Shown here in pieces: positions 1 through 8,424 of a DNA stretch of 64,000 nt. A model generated the notes under the pieces. That model did no database searches, was not told the origin of the DNA, and saw nothing but the letters and a program-made list of their open reading frames with translations. A program made the translations under genes and the position numbers. The first letter of the stretch is position 1, and the number at the start of each line of letters is the position of its first letter. The DNA comes from Verrucomicrobiia bacterium (GTDB lineage: Bacteria > Verrucomicrobiota > Verrucomicrobiia > Verrucomicrobiales > DEV007): positions 62,001 through 126,000 of the forward strand of contig JAUICH010000006.1 of NCBI GenBank assembly GCA_030427505.1, written 5' to 3'.

Positions 1-713
1 GCACCGGTTTTTAGCTGATAGCTGGAAGTGAGGATCTTTACCGATGACTTGGGATTCCGGGGATCGGAATAGCCGGTTAGGTGATAAATGGGAAAACCGT
101 CTGCCGCCCAGCCGATGAGGGGCGAGTGCTGCCGGGTGCTGGCCCCGGCTTGGCTAACGAACAAAGTGGGTATTCCGTGGTAGTGGTAGGCGCCGTTTGG
201 CTGCACATGGGCGAAGCTGGCATCCAAGCCCAGGTCGATGGCCCCGCCGAGCGGTTCGTAGCGCCAGCCCAGGCTGGGATCTCCCTGCCAGTACTCCGCA
301 GCGCCGGGGTCAAAGAACACGCCATTCAGGGCTATGCCGAAGGGGCCGTTCATCGGCGTGATGGAGGGCGCGGCCTGGGGATCTTCGGGCAGGATGATCT
401 GGTAGCCCTGGGGTTGAATGGTGTTGGGGTTATTCTCGTTGGGAAAGCGTCCCACCTTGTGCTCCGGGATGCCATTGGCGCTGACGGCCTGGCCGCGGGG
501 AGTGTCGCGAAACTCGTGCCGGCTGGCGGCGGGCGGGTTCTCCGTGGCGGGAACCAGGCGCAGGGGCTGGGCGCGGTAAGCGGTGTGTTTGCGGAAGTGC
601 TGACCCCCTCCAGGTCTGCCGCCAGGCGGGCCCTGGGCGATGACGAGGGCGGCCATGGAAAGGCCGCCAACTAACAGTACCACCAAAAAGGCGCCGGGTC
701 TGAGAGGGGTCAT
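1..713 (-). CDS. YHYH-domain secreted protein, 3' end outside window
   Basis: The frame opens at the ATG read from 713 to 711 and stays open to the window edge, so about 237 residues are visible and the C-terminus is missing. Residues 8-26 form a hydrophobic signal peptide or anchor, followed by a Gly/Pro-rich linker. The motif YHYH lies at residues 176-179 inside AYHYHGIP, followed by LIGWAADGFPIY, which is the pattern of the YHYH domain family. Members are exported bacterial proteins of unknown function. The 158-residue gene at 810-1286 is 96 bp upstream on the same strand and could share its transcript. The family call is firm; the role is unknown. Confidence 0.85.
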   Translation of the reverse strand, partial: MTPLRPGAFLVVLLVGGLSMAALVIAQGPPGGRPGGGQHFRKHTAYRAQPLRLVPATENPPAASRHEFRDTPRGQAVSANGIPEHKVGRFPNENNPNTIQPQGYQIILPEDPQAAPSITPMNGPFGIALNGVFFDPGAAEYWQGDPSLGWRYEPLGGAIDLGLDASFAHVQPNGAYHYHGIPTLFVSQAGASTRQHSPLIGWAADGFPIYHLTGYSDPRNPKSSVKILTSSYQLKTG

Positions 714-809
714 GCCGATGGAACCAAGGTCAGGGTAAGGGGTTGCGAATTTTCCACCATTTTGGAGAACAATACCAAGGCCGCTGACTTGGTGGGCAAG
801 TTCTTTTCT

Positions 810-1286
810 CTACCGGCAGTCTCTGGGGCAGGCGTTTTGATCGTTCCGTGTTCCACCAAAGTACAGGGCGCGCAGACTGATTTTGCCGTCCCGGATGAAA
901 GGGGAGCTTCTGCCCACGAATCCGCATTTGCACAAATCCCCGGTAGCGGGATCCCGGAAATGAAACCGGCCTGTTTCCCAGAGACTGTCGTTTTCGATCA
1001 AGACCTTTCCTTCCGGGCTGGCGGGTTCGATCCGGTAGTCTCTCCAGAACATTTCGGTAAATTCCCGATCCGAGAGATGGGCGACTAGCTTATCATCCAG
1101 GTAAACTTCAGCCGTAAATGGCTCGTCCAGTTCCTTGCCATACCATTTGGCGTGTAGCTTTTCGCGAATCCGGGGAATGACAGCCCAATCGATCACTACA
1201 TACAGGACACTCAATGCCACGATTGCGCTTTCTATCTTGTCCATGATGCGAGGGGGGATTGTCATGAACTCAGTCACCGCTGCCAT
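810..1286 (-). CDS. small membrane protein of unknown function
   Basis: This 158-residue product has one hydrophobic stretch near the N-terminus (about residues 19-36, IESAIVALSVLYVVIDWAVI). A charged soluble domain follows, rich in acidic residues and containing the Cys pair DLCKCGF near residue 120. I do not recognise the family. Codon use and GC pattern match the neighbours, and the protein looks ordered, which separates it from the shadow frames nearby. Met8 (MTIPPRIMDK) is a possible alternative start. It lies upstream of the YHYH gene on the same strand; no functional link is visible. Confidence 0.6.
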   Translation of the reverse strand: MAAVTEFMTIPPRIMDKIESAIVALSVLYVVIDWAVIPRIREKLHAKWYGKELDEPFTAEVYLDDKLVAHLSDREFTEMFWRDYRIEPASPEGKVLIENDSLWETGRFHFRDPATGDLCKCGFVGRSSPFIRDGKISLRALYFGGTRNDQNACPRDCR

Positions 1287-1644
1287 GTGGGAGGATGGAG
1301 GAAATGACGGATGGGGTTAGCCGTCTGGTTTCGGCAGCCAGGAGGCACCCGAAGAAAAAGGGGAGGGCGATGAGCGAATGGATCAATTGGGGGCGCACGT
1401 CACACGGATGGGCAAAGTTCCACATTTCAGGTGAACGCGGGAAGCGCGCCGGAACTTTCGTTTTTCGAGAATAGACAGAGGTGCGGAGGAAGCGAGAGAA
1501 AACGCGTCCCAACATGGAAGGGGGGACCTCTTGGGAGTCTTGGGAGAATACCGAGGGGAGAGGAGGGAGTGGTGCGCGGCTGAGATCTGAGCCATTCTCA
1601 CCGGGTCTTCCTGAATCTCGAAGCTAACGGGGACGCGTAGCAGT

Positions 1645-1680
1645 CCTTGGACTGCGGTGATAGGAATCACCGCTTTGTGG
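1645..1680 (+). repeat. REP-like 36-bp hairpin repeat, copy A
   Basis: The unit begins CCTTGGACTGCG and ends CGCTTTGTGG. Its centre is a perfect hairpin, CGGTGAT-aggA-ATCACCG (1655-1672). A second perfect hairpin, GCAGTCC-tt-GGACTGC (1640-1655), abuts it on the left. Copy B at 1882-1917 matches in inverted orientation at 28 of 36 positions, with compensatory differences in the stem. Confidence 0.65.
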
Positions 1681-1881
1681 TGGGAGCCGGAGGCGTGGTG
1701 GGACAGGTTTGGCGAACGCGGTCCCAATATACGTTCCTTCCTGCCTGTACGCTTCCGTGGATATTTAGGCCAAGTCTGAAGCTCATACCGTGTGTGACAA
1801 AGTCTTCTGACGAATGGGACTGAGAGACACGGATCAGAGAAAGCGAACGCTCCTTGCCCCTACCTCGCCTCCGGCTGCCTG

Positions 1882-1917
1882 CCGCAAAGCGCCGATTCAG
1901 ATCGGCGCACTCCAAGG
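1882..1917 (-). repeat. REP-like 36-bp hairpin repeat, copy B (inverted)
   Basis: Read on the minus strand it begins CCTTGGAGTGCG and ends CGCTTTGCGG. Its core is the hairpin GCGCCGAT...ATCGGCGC (1889-1908). It has the same length and flanks as copy A. The stem pairs at unit positions 13/26 and 14/25 differ between copies (G-C versus C-G, T-A versus C-G), so pairing is kept while the sequence changes. Confidence 0.65.
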
Positions 1918-2030
1918 AAGCTGCGCTTTCCCGGGCGGTGGAAGGTATTTGGGAAGGTTTGAAAACGGCGGCTGCGCTTTCAGATTTCTCAGTGAATTCC
2001 GGGTAAAGATCAGGCTGAATTGCCGCTGTC

Positions 2031-2819
2031 TCACGGATGTCCCGTGAAACTCTCCGGCAGCCAGCCGCCGGTGGCTTGAAGGGGAATTTCGCTACCGTGA
2101 GGGGTGACCCAGAGTGAGAGGGCGTAGCGTTCCGGAGTAGCCTGAATGGTGGAGGCGGGAAGCGTGGTCTTCCATTCGCCCGTGGAGGAGGTGGCTACGG
2201 TGTGAGTGGCGAGGGTGAAGTGGTTGGTCAGGGTGCGGCTGCGGTTTTCTCCGGCGGTGACGGCGGTGGTGAGGCCGGAGGCGGTGAGGGCGATGTGGAG
2301 GTCTGCGATTTTACCCTGGGTACTGGGAAATGTGGCAGTTAGCTGGCCGTCCGGGGTGAGTGAGGCGGCAAGCACTCCGGCATCGTCCGTGGGAAGTTTG
2401 AGGGATTCGCGCTGGAACCAGCCGCGCCATTCCTGGCCGTTCACGACGAAGCAGGGGGTGTAGGCATTCCGCAGGTGGCTGGAGTGGACGTGGGTGTACT
2501 GGCGGGCGGTGCTTTCGCTGGTGGCGAAGGGATCGCGCCAGCCGAGGCGGTTCCAGTAGTCCACGTGAAAGGCCACGGGGACAACGCGTTTCCAGAGGTC
2601 GCCGCTTTCCGTCAGCTTGCCGAGCCAGGCATCGGCGGGAGGGCAACTGCTGCAGCCCTGGGAGGTGAAGAGTTCGACCAGGGCGGCACGTTGGGCGGGG
2701 CTTTGGAAGGTCAGGGGGCCGGGTTCTTCGGAGAGGGAGGGAGTGGGGTGCGCCATGAGAGAGAGAATTGCTACGGTGGCGGCAGCCAGGGAGGCGAGGA
2801 GGGGGGATCGGGAGTTCAT
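2031..2819 (-). CDS. DUF1223 family exported protein
   Basis: The 262-residue product starts at the ATG at 2819, followed by a signal peptide (about residues 1-30). A CxxC motif lies in LFTSQGCSSCPPADAW (Cys56, Cys59) at the start of a thioredoxin-like region, then HVDYWNRLGWRDPFA, both typical of DUF1223 secreted proteins. The CxxC suggests a thiol or disulfide role in the periplasm, which is inference. The open frame extends upstream to 3467, but that part is the antisense shadow of the dehydrogenase at 3075, so I exclude it. It is divergent from the dehydrogenase cluster. Confidence 0.88.
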   Translation of the reverse strand: MNSRSPLLASLAAATVAILSLMAHPTPSLSEEPGPLTFQSPAQRAALVELFTSQGCSSCPPADAWLGKLTESGDLWKRVVPVAFHVDYWNRLGWRDPFATSESTARQYTHVHSSHLRNAYTPCFVVNGQEWRGWFQRESLKLPTDDAGVLAASLTPDGQLTATFPSTQGKIADLHIALTASGLTTAVTAGENRSRTLTNHFTLATHTVATSSTGEWKTTLPASTIQATPERYALSLWVTPHGSEIPLQATGGWLPESFTGHP

Positions 2820-3074
2820 GACGGGATAGAGGGAGGTGCCGGGTTGCTTTCCGAAAGCATAGACGGGAGGGCGTTTCGGTACCTTTCTGGTTTTTCGGGA
2901 GGAGATGGGGCGTGGGGGGTGTCTGTGTTGGTGACTTGAACAGGAGGAAAGGGAGGGAACGGAGAGGGGAGTGGAGGTCTTTGGTGGGAGTGGACAGGTT
3001 GGGGGTTTCGGCCTAACATCGGCTCTTCCGGTTTTTCCTGCCGGGTATCTCATTCCCTTATATCTTTTCTGTTT
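2820..3074. promoter_or_regulatory. divergent intergenic region, DUF1223 gene / dehydrogenase cluster
   Basis: This 255-bp spacer separates two divergent genes and must carry both promoters. The last 30 bp before the ATG at 3075 are AT-rich (CCCTTATATCTTTTCTG), unlike the surrounding GC-rich DNA, but I cannot define -35 and -10 boxes with confidence. Confidence 0.35.
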
Positions 3075-4106
3075 ATGAAAGCCCTGACCCTGACGGCCTA
3101 TAACGAGTTTCAGTATGGCGACGCACCGGATCCCCAGCCGGGGCCGAGCGATGTCCTGGTGCGGGTACAGGCCTGCGGCATTTGCGGGAGCGACATTCAC
3201 GGGATGGACGGCTCCAGCGGGCGGCGCATTCCGCCGATCATTATGGGGCACGAAGCGGCGGGCGAGATCGCATCCGTGGGCGCGGAGGTCAACGACTGGA
3301 AAGTGGGCGACCGGGTGACCTTCGACTCCACCGTTTACTGCGGCGAGTGCGAAGCCTGCAAGGCGGGTCAGGTGAACCTGTGCCCGAACCGCAATGTGCT
3401 GGGCGTGTCCTGCGGGGACTACCGGCGGCACGGGGCCTTCGCCGAATTCGTGGCGGTGCCGCAGCATATTTTGTATCGCGTGCCGGAGGGGCTACCCTTC
3501 GAACAGGCGGCGTTCGCGGAGCCGGTGTCGATTGCACTGCACGGGGTGAATCGTGTGCCGCTGAAGCCGGGCGACAGCGCGGTGGTGATCGGCGCGGGCC
3601 TGATCGGGCTGCTGGTGGTGCAGGCGCTGAGGGCGAAGGGCGCGGGCAAAGTCATCGCGGTGGATCTGGAGCAAAGCCGCCTGGACAAGGCGCTGGAGCT
3701 GGGCGCGGATCATGTGCTGATGTCTGGACCGGACGTGCCCGCGAAAGTGCGCGAACTGGTGGGGAATCCCGATGGCGCGGACGTGGCCATGGAAGTGGTG
3801 GGCTTTGGCCCCACCATGAAGCTCGCGGTGGAGTCCGTGCGCAAGGGCGGCAGCGTGGGCTGCGTGGGCAATCTCCAGGCGGAGGTGCCGTTTCCCTTGC
3901 AGGCGGTGGTAACGCGGGAGCTGTCCGTGTTTGGTTCCTGCGCGTCGGCGGGCGAATACGGCGCCGCCGTGGAAGCCGTGGCGAGCGGGGCGATCAAGGT
4001 GGAACCGCTCATCAGTGCCGTGGCTGGTCTGGACCAGGGCGGTGATTGGTTTCACAAGCTTCACGACGAAGGCGGTGAATATTTCAAGGTGATTCTCCAG
4101 CCCTAA
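3075..4106 (+). CDS. zinc-dependent alcohol/polyol dehydrogenase
   Basis: This 343-residue medium-chain dehydrogenase oxidises a secondary alcohol with NAD(P). Cys37 (in CGICGSD) and His59-Glu60 (GHEAAGE) form the catalytic zinc site. Cys89, Cys92, Cys95 and Cys103 (CGECEACK...C) form the structural zinc site. A Rossmann segment AVVIGAGLIGLLVVQA follows. Length and motifs fit the sorbitol, threonine and galactitol-phosphate dehydrogenase group; the substrate cannot be told. The SDR gene starts 35 bp downstream and a Gfo/Idh/MocA oxidoreductase and a symporter follow, which suggests sugar or polyol catabolism (inference). Confidence 0.93.
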   Translation: MKALTLTAYNEFQYGDAPDPQPGPSDVLVRVQACGICGSDIHGMDGSSGRRIPPIIMGHEAAGEIASVGAEVNDWKVGDRVTFDSTVYCGECEACKAGQVNLCPNRNVLGVSCGDYRRHGAFAEFVAVPQHILYRVPEGLPFEQAAFAEPVSIALHGVNRVPLKPGDSAVVIGAGLIGLLVVQALRAKGAGKVIAVDLEQSRLDKALELGADHVLMSGPDVPAKVRELVGNPDGADVAMEVVGFGPTMKLAVESVRKGGSVGCVGNLQAEVPFPLQAVVTRELSVFGSCASAGEYGAAVEAVASGAIKVEPLISAVAGLDQGGDWFHKLHDEGGEYFKVILQP

Positions 4107-4141
4107 CAAAGCGCCCAAGTTACTTGCCTCCTTTTTAGACG

Positions 4142-4942
4142 ATGTCTGACGCTTTACCTGAATTCGATCTCTCCGGCCGGGTGGCCTTTATTTCTGGCGC
4201 GAGCCGGGGACTGGGGCTGAAGTTTGCGCGGGCCCTGGCCCGGGCGGGGGCGGACCTGGTGGTGACGAGCCGCACCCTGGAATCCCTGGAAGGCACTTGC
4301 CAGGAAATCGAAGCGCTCGGACGGAAGTGTCTGCCCCTGGTGTTGGACGTGCTGGATTACGACAGCATCCAGCAGGCGGTGGATTCGGCGGTCGAGCATT
4401 ATGGGAAGATCGATATCCTGGTGAACAACGCGGGTTGCAATCGCCGCAAACCAGCGGTGGAGGTGACCTGGGAGGACTGGAACCTGATTCTGAATACCAA
4501 CCTGCGCGGCGTCTTTTTCCTGGCTCAGGCGGTGGCGAAAAAGGCCATGATTCCGGCGGGTTATGGGCGGATCATCAATATCGGTTCTGTGACGAGCGTG
4601 GCGGGCTACGCGGGGCTCGGTCCCTACGGCGCGAGCCGGGGCGGCACGAAACAGCTGACCATGAGCCTCGCTCACGACTGGGGCGGGCACGGCATTACCG
4701 TGAACTGCCTGGCTCCCGGCTGGTTCCGGACGGAGCAGAATAAGGTGATGTATGAGGACGAGGGCTGGGTGGAATACCTCAGCGAACGCATTCCCGTGGG
4801 CCGGCCGGGCGGCGAGACGGACCTGGACTCCGCAGTGATCTTCCTGGCGGCGGAAAGCAGCCGCTACGTCAGCGGCCAGACCCTGCTGGTGGACGGCGGC
4901 ATATCCGTCGGCGCGGTGCGGGCGGTACCGAAGAAGGCGTAG
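4142..4942 (+). CDS. short-chain dehydrogenase, gluconate 5-dehydrogenase-like
   Basis: The product is a 266-residue classical SDR. The cofactor motif SGASRGLG lies at residues 18-25, VNNAG near residues 95-99, and the Ser of IGSVTSVAGY precedes the catalytic Tyr162. The expected catalytic Lys, four residues after Tyr, is Arg166 here (YGASRGG). The sequence otherwise resembles IdnO/gluconate 5-dehydrogenase-like enzymes, ending SGQTLLVDGGIS. It probably works with the zinc dehydrogenase upstream in interconverting a sugar acid or keto sugar (inference). The Lys-to-Arg change may be a subfamily trait or may reduce activity. Confidence 0.9.
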   Translation: MSDALPEFDLSGRVAFISGASRGLGLKFARALARAGADLVVTSRTLESLEGTCQEIEALGRKCLPLVLDVLDYDSIQQAVDSAVEHYGKIDILVNNAGCNRRKPAVEVTWEDWNLILNTNLRGVFFLAQAVAKKAMIPAGYGRIINIGSVTSVAGYAGLGPYGASRGGTKQLTMSLAHDWGGHGITVNCLAPGWFRTEQNKVMYEDEGWVEYLSERIPVGRPGGETDLDSAVIFLAAESSRYVSGQTLLVDGGISVGAVRAVPKKA

Positions 4943-4955
4943 CTTTGGGCGGCGG

Positions 4956-5083
4956 GGTTGGCCGCGAAGAGGTAGGGGTTGGAATAGCCGCAAAAAGGCG
5001 CAAGAGGCGCAAAAAGAGTTGGTGGTTGGGGTTGGTTGCGAAGGGGTGGGGATTTGGAATGGCCGCAAAGAGGCGCAAAAAAG
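4956..5083. repeat. imperfect tandem repeat of about 55 bp in the intergenic region
   Basis: Two direct copies, 4956-5016 and 5030-5083, share the order GGTTGG, GCGAAG, GGGG, TTGGAAT, GCCGCAAA and GGCGCAAAAA. The CGCAAA-rich part resembles a dispersed repeat that I associate with intergenic regions of many environmental bacteria (from memory). Open frames across it are repetitive and I reject them as genes. Confidence 0.55.
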
Positions 5084-5192
5084 GGGTGGAGCGGAGCCTG
5101 ATGGCTTGAGGTGGGGAGGTTGTCTAGCGCAATCCGGGGTCGATTGCCCTTGAAACACCCGGCTGGTTCCTCAATCCTACGCGCCAAAACCT

Positions 5193-6188
5193 ATGAGCGA
5201 GAAGATGGGAACCGAGTCGTCGTTGAAATGGGGCATCCTGGGAACGGGGATGATCGCGGGCAAATTTGCCACGGATCTGCCGGGAGCGGAGCGGGGGACC
5301 CTGGTGGCGACGGCGTCCCGGGGGCAGGAAAGCGCGGATGCCTTTGCCGCGAAGCACGGCGGCCGGGGCGTGGCCGGTTACCAGGCCCTGCTGGACGATC
5401 CGGAGGTGGAGGCGGTTTACATTTCGCTGCCCAATGGCCTCCACAATGAGTGGGCCATCAAGGCGCTGCGGGCCGGAAAGCATGTGCTCTGCGAAAAGCC
5501 CGGCGCCCGGAACACGCGGGAAGCGGAGGAGATGTTTGCCGTGGCGGAGGAAACGGGGCAGGTGCTGATCGAGGCCTTTATGTATCGCGCCATGCCAGTG
5601 GTGAAGAAGGTCATCGAGGTGGTGCGAAGCGGGGAGATTGGCGACCTGCGGCTCATCCGGTCGAATTTTACCTTTTGCCGTGAAGCCAGTATGGAAGACG
5701 CGCGGTATCATCCCGATCAGGCGGGCGGTTCGCTAATGGACGTGGGCTGCTACTGTCTGAATTTCTGCCGGGCCCTGACCGGAATGGAGCCGACGGAATT
5801 GCAGGCCATTGCCCGGCTGCACCCGGCGGGCGTGGATGAATACGCCGCGGGCACGCTGCGCTTTGGCGAAGACATCTTGGCGACCTTTACCTGCGGGATG
5901 ACGGTGGTGAGCGATGACAAGACGTTCATCGCGGGCACGAAGGGGCGGATCGAGATTTCGTCTTTCTGGTTCGGCCAGCAGGGGTTCCGGCTGACGCGGG
6001 AGGATGGGCAGACGGAAGTCATTGAGGCCCCGGCGACGAAGCCGCTTTATGCGATGGAGGCGGATGCGTTTGCGGAAACAGTGTTGGATGGCGTGGCGCC
6101 CTGGATTACTAAAGAGGATACCCTGGGGAATATGGCGGCGCTGGATGCGTTGCGGTTGAGCGCGGGCGTGCCGGTGCCGGGGATTTGA
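5193..6188 (+). CDS. Gfo/Idh/MocA family oxidoreductase
   Basis: The 331-residue product has an N-terminal NAD(P)-binding Rossmann fold (WGILGTGMIAGKFA, residues 12-25). The family signature EKPGARN starts at Glu101, and the C-terminal half is the typical alpha/beta substrate domain. The start MSEKMGTES was chosen because it directly precedes the Rossmann strand. Such enzymes oxidise or reduce sugars, inositols or dihydrodiols. It sits between an SDR and a sodium:solute symporter on the same strand, fitting a carbohydrate utilisation cluster. The exact substrate is unknown. Confidence 0.92.
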   Translation: MSEKMGTESSLKWGILGTGMIAGKFATDLPGAERGTLVATASRGQESADAFAAKHGGRGVAGYQALLDDPEVEAVYISLPNGLHNEWAIKALRAGKHVLCEKPGARNTREAEEMFAVAEETGQVLIEAFMYRAMPVVKKVIEVVRSGEIGDLRLIRSNFTFCREASMEDARYHPDQAGGSLMDVGCYCLNFCRALTGMEPTELQAIARLHPAGVDEYAAGTLRFGEDILATFTCGMTVVSDDKTFIAGTKGRIEISSFWFGQQGFRLTREDGQTEVIEAPATKPLYAMEADAFAETVLDGVAPWITKEDTLGNMAALDALRLSAGVPVPGI

Positions 6189-6303
6189 GGGAGAGTGGAG
6201 GGCCGGATTCTTTTTTGGACAGGAGGGAATGGAGGAAAGGGATATTTCTTTGGTTACGATTTTTGGTAATGTGAATTTTTGAAACCCTGACAAAACACCC
6301 CCA

Positions 6304-8424
6304 ATGCAAGAACTGACAGCGATTGACCTTATCATTTTCTTCGGCTCCCTGGTGGCCGTCATGATTGTGGGCCTGTGGGCGGGCCGGAAGGAGGAGGACT
6401 CCAGCGATTTCTTCCTGGCGGGCAACAGCGCCCGCTGGTGGGGTGTGGCGGGTTCCATCTTTGGCTCAAACGTTTCGGCCAACCACATCGTGGGCATGAT
6501 GGCGATCGGGTTTTCCGTAGGCTTTGCCCAGAGCCACTTCGAGATCAGCGCCATCGCGGGGCTGCTGCTGATGTGCTTTGGCTTCCTGCCGGTTTACCGG
6601 AAGCTGAAGGTCTTCACCCTCAGTGAATACATGAGCCGCCGCTATGGTGACGAAAGCCGCGTGGCCTACGCCGTCATCATGCTGGTGGTCATCGTGGTCA
6701 TCCAGATGGTGCCCGGTTTTTACATCGGAAGCCGGTCGCTGAACATCCTCTTGAAAGGGGATACCGGGCACCGGGCCATTGCGTCAGCGCCCGTGAACGA
6801 ACAGGGACAGGTCACGGCTATTGAGATTTCTTTCGAAGGAGAGAAATACGGCACCGCGCCCACCGTCACGCTGGACCCGCCGCCGGCGAACGCGAATAGC
6901 CTGAACCTGACGGCGGTACTGGAAGGCGAAACCGTGACGCGGGTGGAACTGAGCGAACCCGCCACCGGTTACGATCCCGCGAAACCCGCGCCCGCCGTGG
7001 TGTTCAAGGGCGGCGACCAAAACGTGCCCGCCATCAGTCCCGGCGACGTGGACCCAAAATGGTTCGTCGTGGGCATTTTGGCGATGGCCATTATCACGGG
7101 GCTTTATACCATCTTCGGCGGGTTGAAGGCCGTCATCATGACGGACGTGTTGCAGTCCGCCCTCATGCTTATTGGGGCGCTGGTCGTGGGTTGGGCCACC
7201 TTTTCCCAGCCGGAGATCGGCGGCTGGACGGGGATGCGAGAGCTGGATGCCGCGGCGGAGAATGGAAAGATGCACCTCTACCTGCCCGCCAGTCACGGGC
7301 AACTTCCCTGGACGGGGGTTTTGTCAGGCTTGTTGATCCTGCACTTCTACTACTGGGGGACGAACCAGTTCATCGTGCAGCGGGCGCTGGCGGCCCGCAC
7401 CGCGCGGGAAGCACGCTTCGGCACCATTGTGGCGGGTTTTCTGAAGTTGCTCATTCCCTTCATGTCCATCGGCGGCGGTATCGCGGCCTATTACCTGTTC
7501 AAACAGCGGAACCTGGACGTGCCGCAGGACGCGGCCTTTACCGTGCTGCTGAAAACCGTGGTGGCCCCCATCTTCCCCGGCCTGGTGGGTCTGGTGGCGG
7601 CGGGCCTGATCGGCGCCATCCTGTCCAGCCTGGATTCCATGCTGAACTCCGGCGCCACCATCATGACGATCGACTTCTACAAGCGCTACGTGAACCCGAA
7701 AGCTTCCGAGCATCGCCTCGTCTTCATGGGGCGGCTCTGGATCGGCATCTTCCTGGTGGCGGCGGTCGCGCTGTGCATCCTGACGATGGACCCGAACTCT
7801 GAGAAGGGCTTTTTCCTGATGATCGCCACCCACCAGTCCAAGCTGATCGCCGGCGTGGTGGTGGCCTTTGCATTGGGGATGTTCTGGAAACGGGCCACCC
7901 GGGCGGGCGCCATCGTGGCCATCGTCGCGGGCGTGGTGTTTTCCTACGGCCTGCCGCCGCTCTACGCGGCCACCTTGGGCAGCGACGAGGCTTTCTTTGG
8001 CCCACAGTTGAACTTCATGCACGCCGTCTTCCTGGCGGCGATTTTCTCCACCATACTGCATGTGGTGGTGAGCCTGATGACGCAGCCGGACGAAGAGAAG
8101 AGCCAGCTCACCTGGACGGGCCTGGGCGGGCACGATCCCTCTGTGCTGAAGCGCCTCGGTCTGAAGCTCGCGCTGAGCCTGGCGATCTTCGCGGTGCTGG
8201 GCGTGCTACTCTACAAAGGCATTCTGCCGCCCCTGGTGGCAGGCTTGACCGGCGGCCTGTGGGCCTGGCTGATGTTCCTCATGACCGCCCTGGCCGCCGT
8301 GAAACGCGCCAAAGCCGGGGTGGGGGACCTGGAAGACTGCGCCACCGCCCTGTGGAAAGAAGACCGCTTCTGGGCCGGGGTGCTGGCCGGGACGGCGGTG
8401 TTCTTGATGTATTATTTTGTGTAA
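6304..8424 (+). CDS. sodium:solute symporter (SSS family) with inserted domain
   Basis: The 706-residue product is an inner-membrane SSS transporter, probably sodium-coupled sugar uptake. Family signatures include DFFLAGNSARWWGVAGS, GLYTIFGGLKAVIMTD, FYYWGTNQFIVQRALAA and LIGAILSSLDSMLNSG. About 100 residues, 153-252, interrupt the membrane core with a hydrophilic segment containing two similar halves, each with a V-T-x-[IV]-x-[IL] strand and a Gly-Tyr turn (KYGTAPTVTL, TGYDPAKPAPAVVF). This resembles short beta repeats of surface proteins and is absent from ordinary SSS members. It closes the dehydrogenase cluster and is the likely importer of its substrate. Confidence 0.93.
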   Translation: MQELTAIDLIIFFGSLVAVMIVGLWAGRKEEDSSDFFLAGNSARWWGVAGSIFGSNVSANHIVGMMAIGFSVGFAQSHFEISAIAGLLLMCFGFLPVYRKLKVFTLSEYMSRRYGDESRVAYAVIMLVVIVVIQMVPGFYIGSRSLNILLKGDTGHRAIASAPVNEQGQVTAIEISFEGEKYGTAPTVTLDPPPANANSLNLTAVLEGETVTRVELSEPATGYDPAKPAPAVVFKGGDQNVPAISPGDVDPKWFVVGILAMAIITGLYTIFGGLKAVIMTDVLQSALMLIGALVVGWATFSQPEIGGWTGMRELDAAAENGKMHLYLPASHGQLPWTGVLSGLLILHFYYWGTNQFIVQRALAARTAREARFGTIVAGFLKLLIPFMSIGGGIAAYYLFKQRNLDVPQDAAFTVLLKTVVAPIFPGLVGLVAAGLIGAILSSLDSMLNSGATIMTIDFYKRYVNPKASEHRLVFMGRLWIGIFLVAAVALCILTMDPNSEKGFFLMIATHQSKLIAGVVVAFALGMFWKRATRAGAIVAIVAGVVFSYGLPPLYAATLGSDEAFFGPQLNFMHAVFLAAIFSTILHVVVSLMTQPDEEKSQLTWTGLGGHDPSVLKRLGLKLALSLAIFAVLGVLLYKGILPPLVAGLTGGLWAWLMFLMTALAAVKRAKAGVGDLEDCATALWKEDRFWAGVLAGTAVFLMYYFV

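Larger units (their letters stand above)
1287..2030. other. 744-bp region without a convincing gene
   Basis: The open frames here (for example 1383-1727 and 1667-1915, minus) are Arg/Ser/Pro-rich, lack recognisable domains and overlap hairpin sequences, so I do not call genes. The stretch holds two inverted copies of a 36-bp hairpin repeat (1645-1680 and 1882-1917) and probably the promoter of the 810-1286 gene near its left end. Confidence 0.6.

Noticed and set aside
1383-1915. Minus-strand frames in the first large intergenic region
   Set aside because: Low-complexity Arg/Ser/Pro-rich products crossing hairpin repeats; no domain or good start.
2820-3467. N-terminal extension of the DUF1223 frame
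   Set aside because: It runs antisense over the zinc dehydrogenase gene, is His/Ala/Pro-rich, and a proper signal peptide begins at 2819.
4956-5083. CRISPR-like array
   Set aside because: Only two imperfect repeats without regular spacers and no cas genes in the window.
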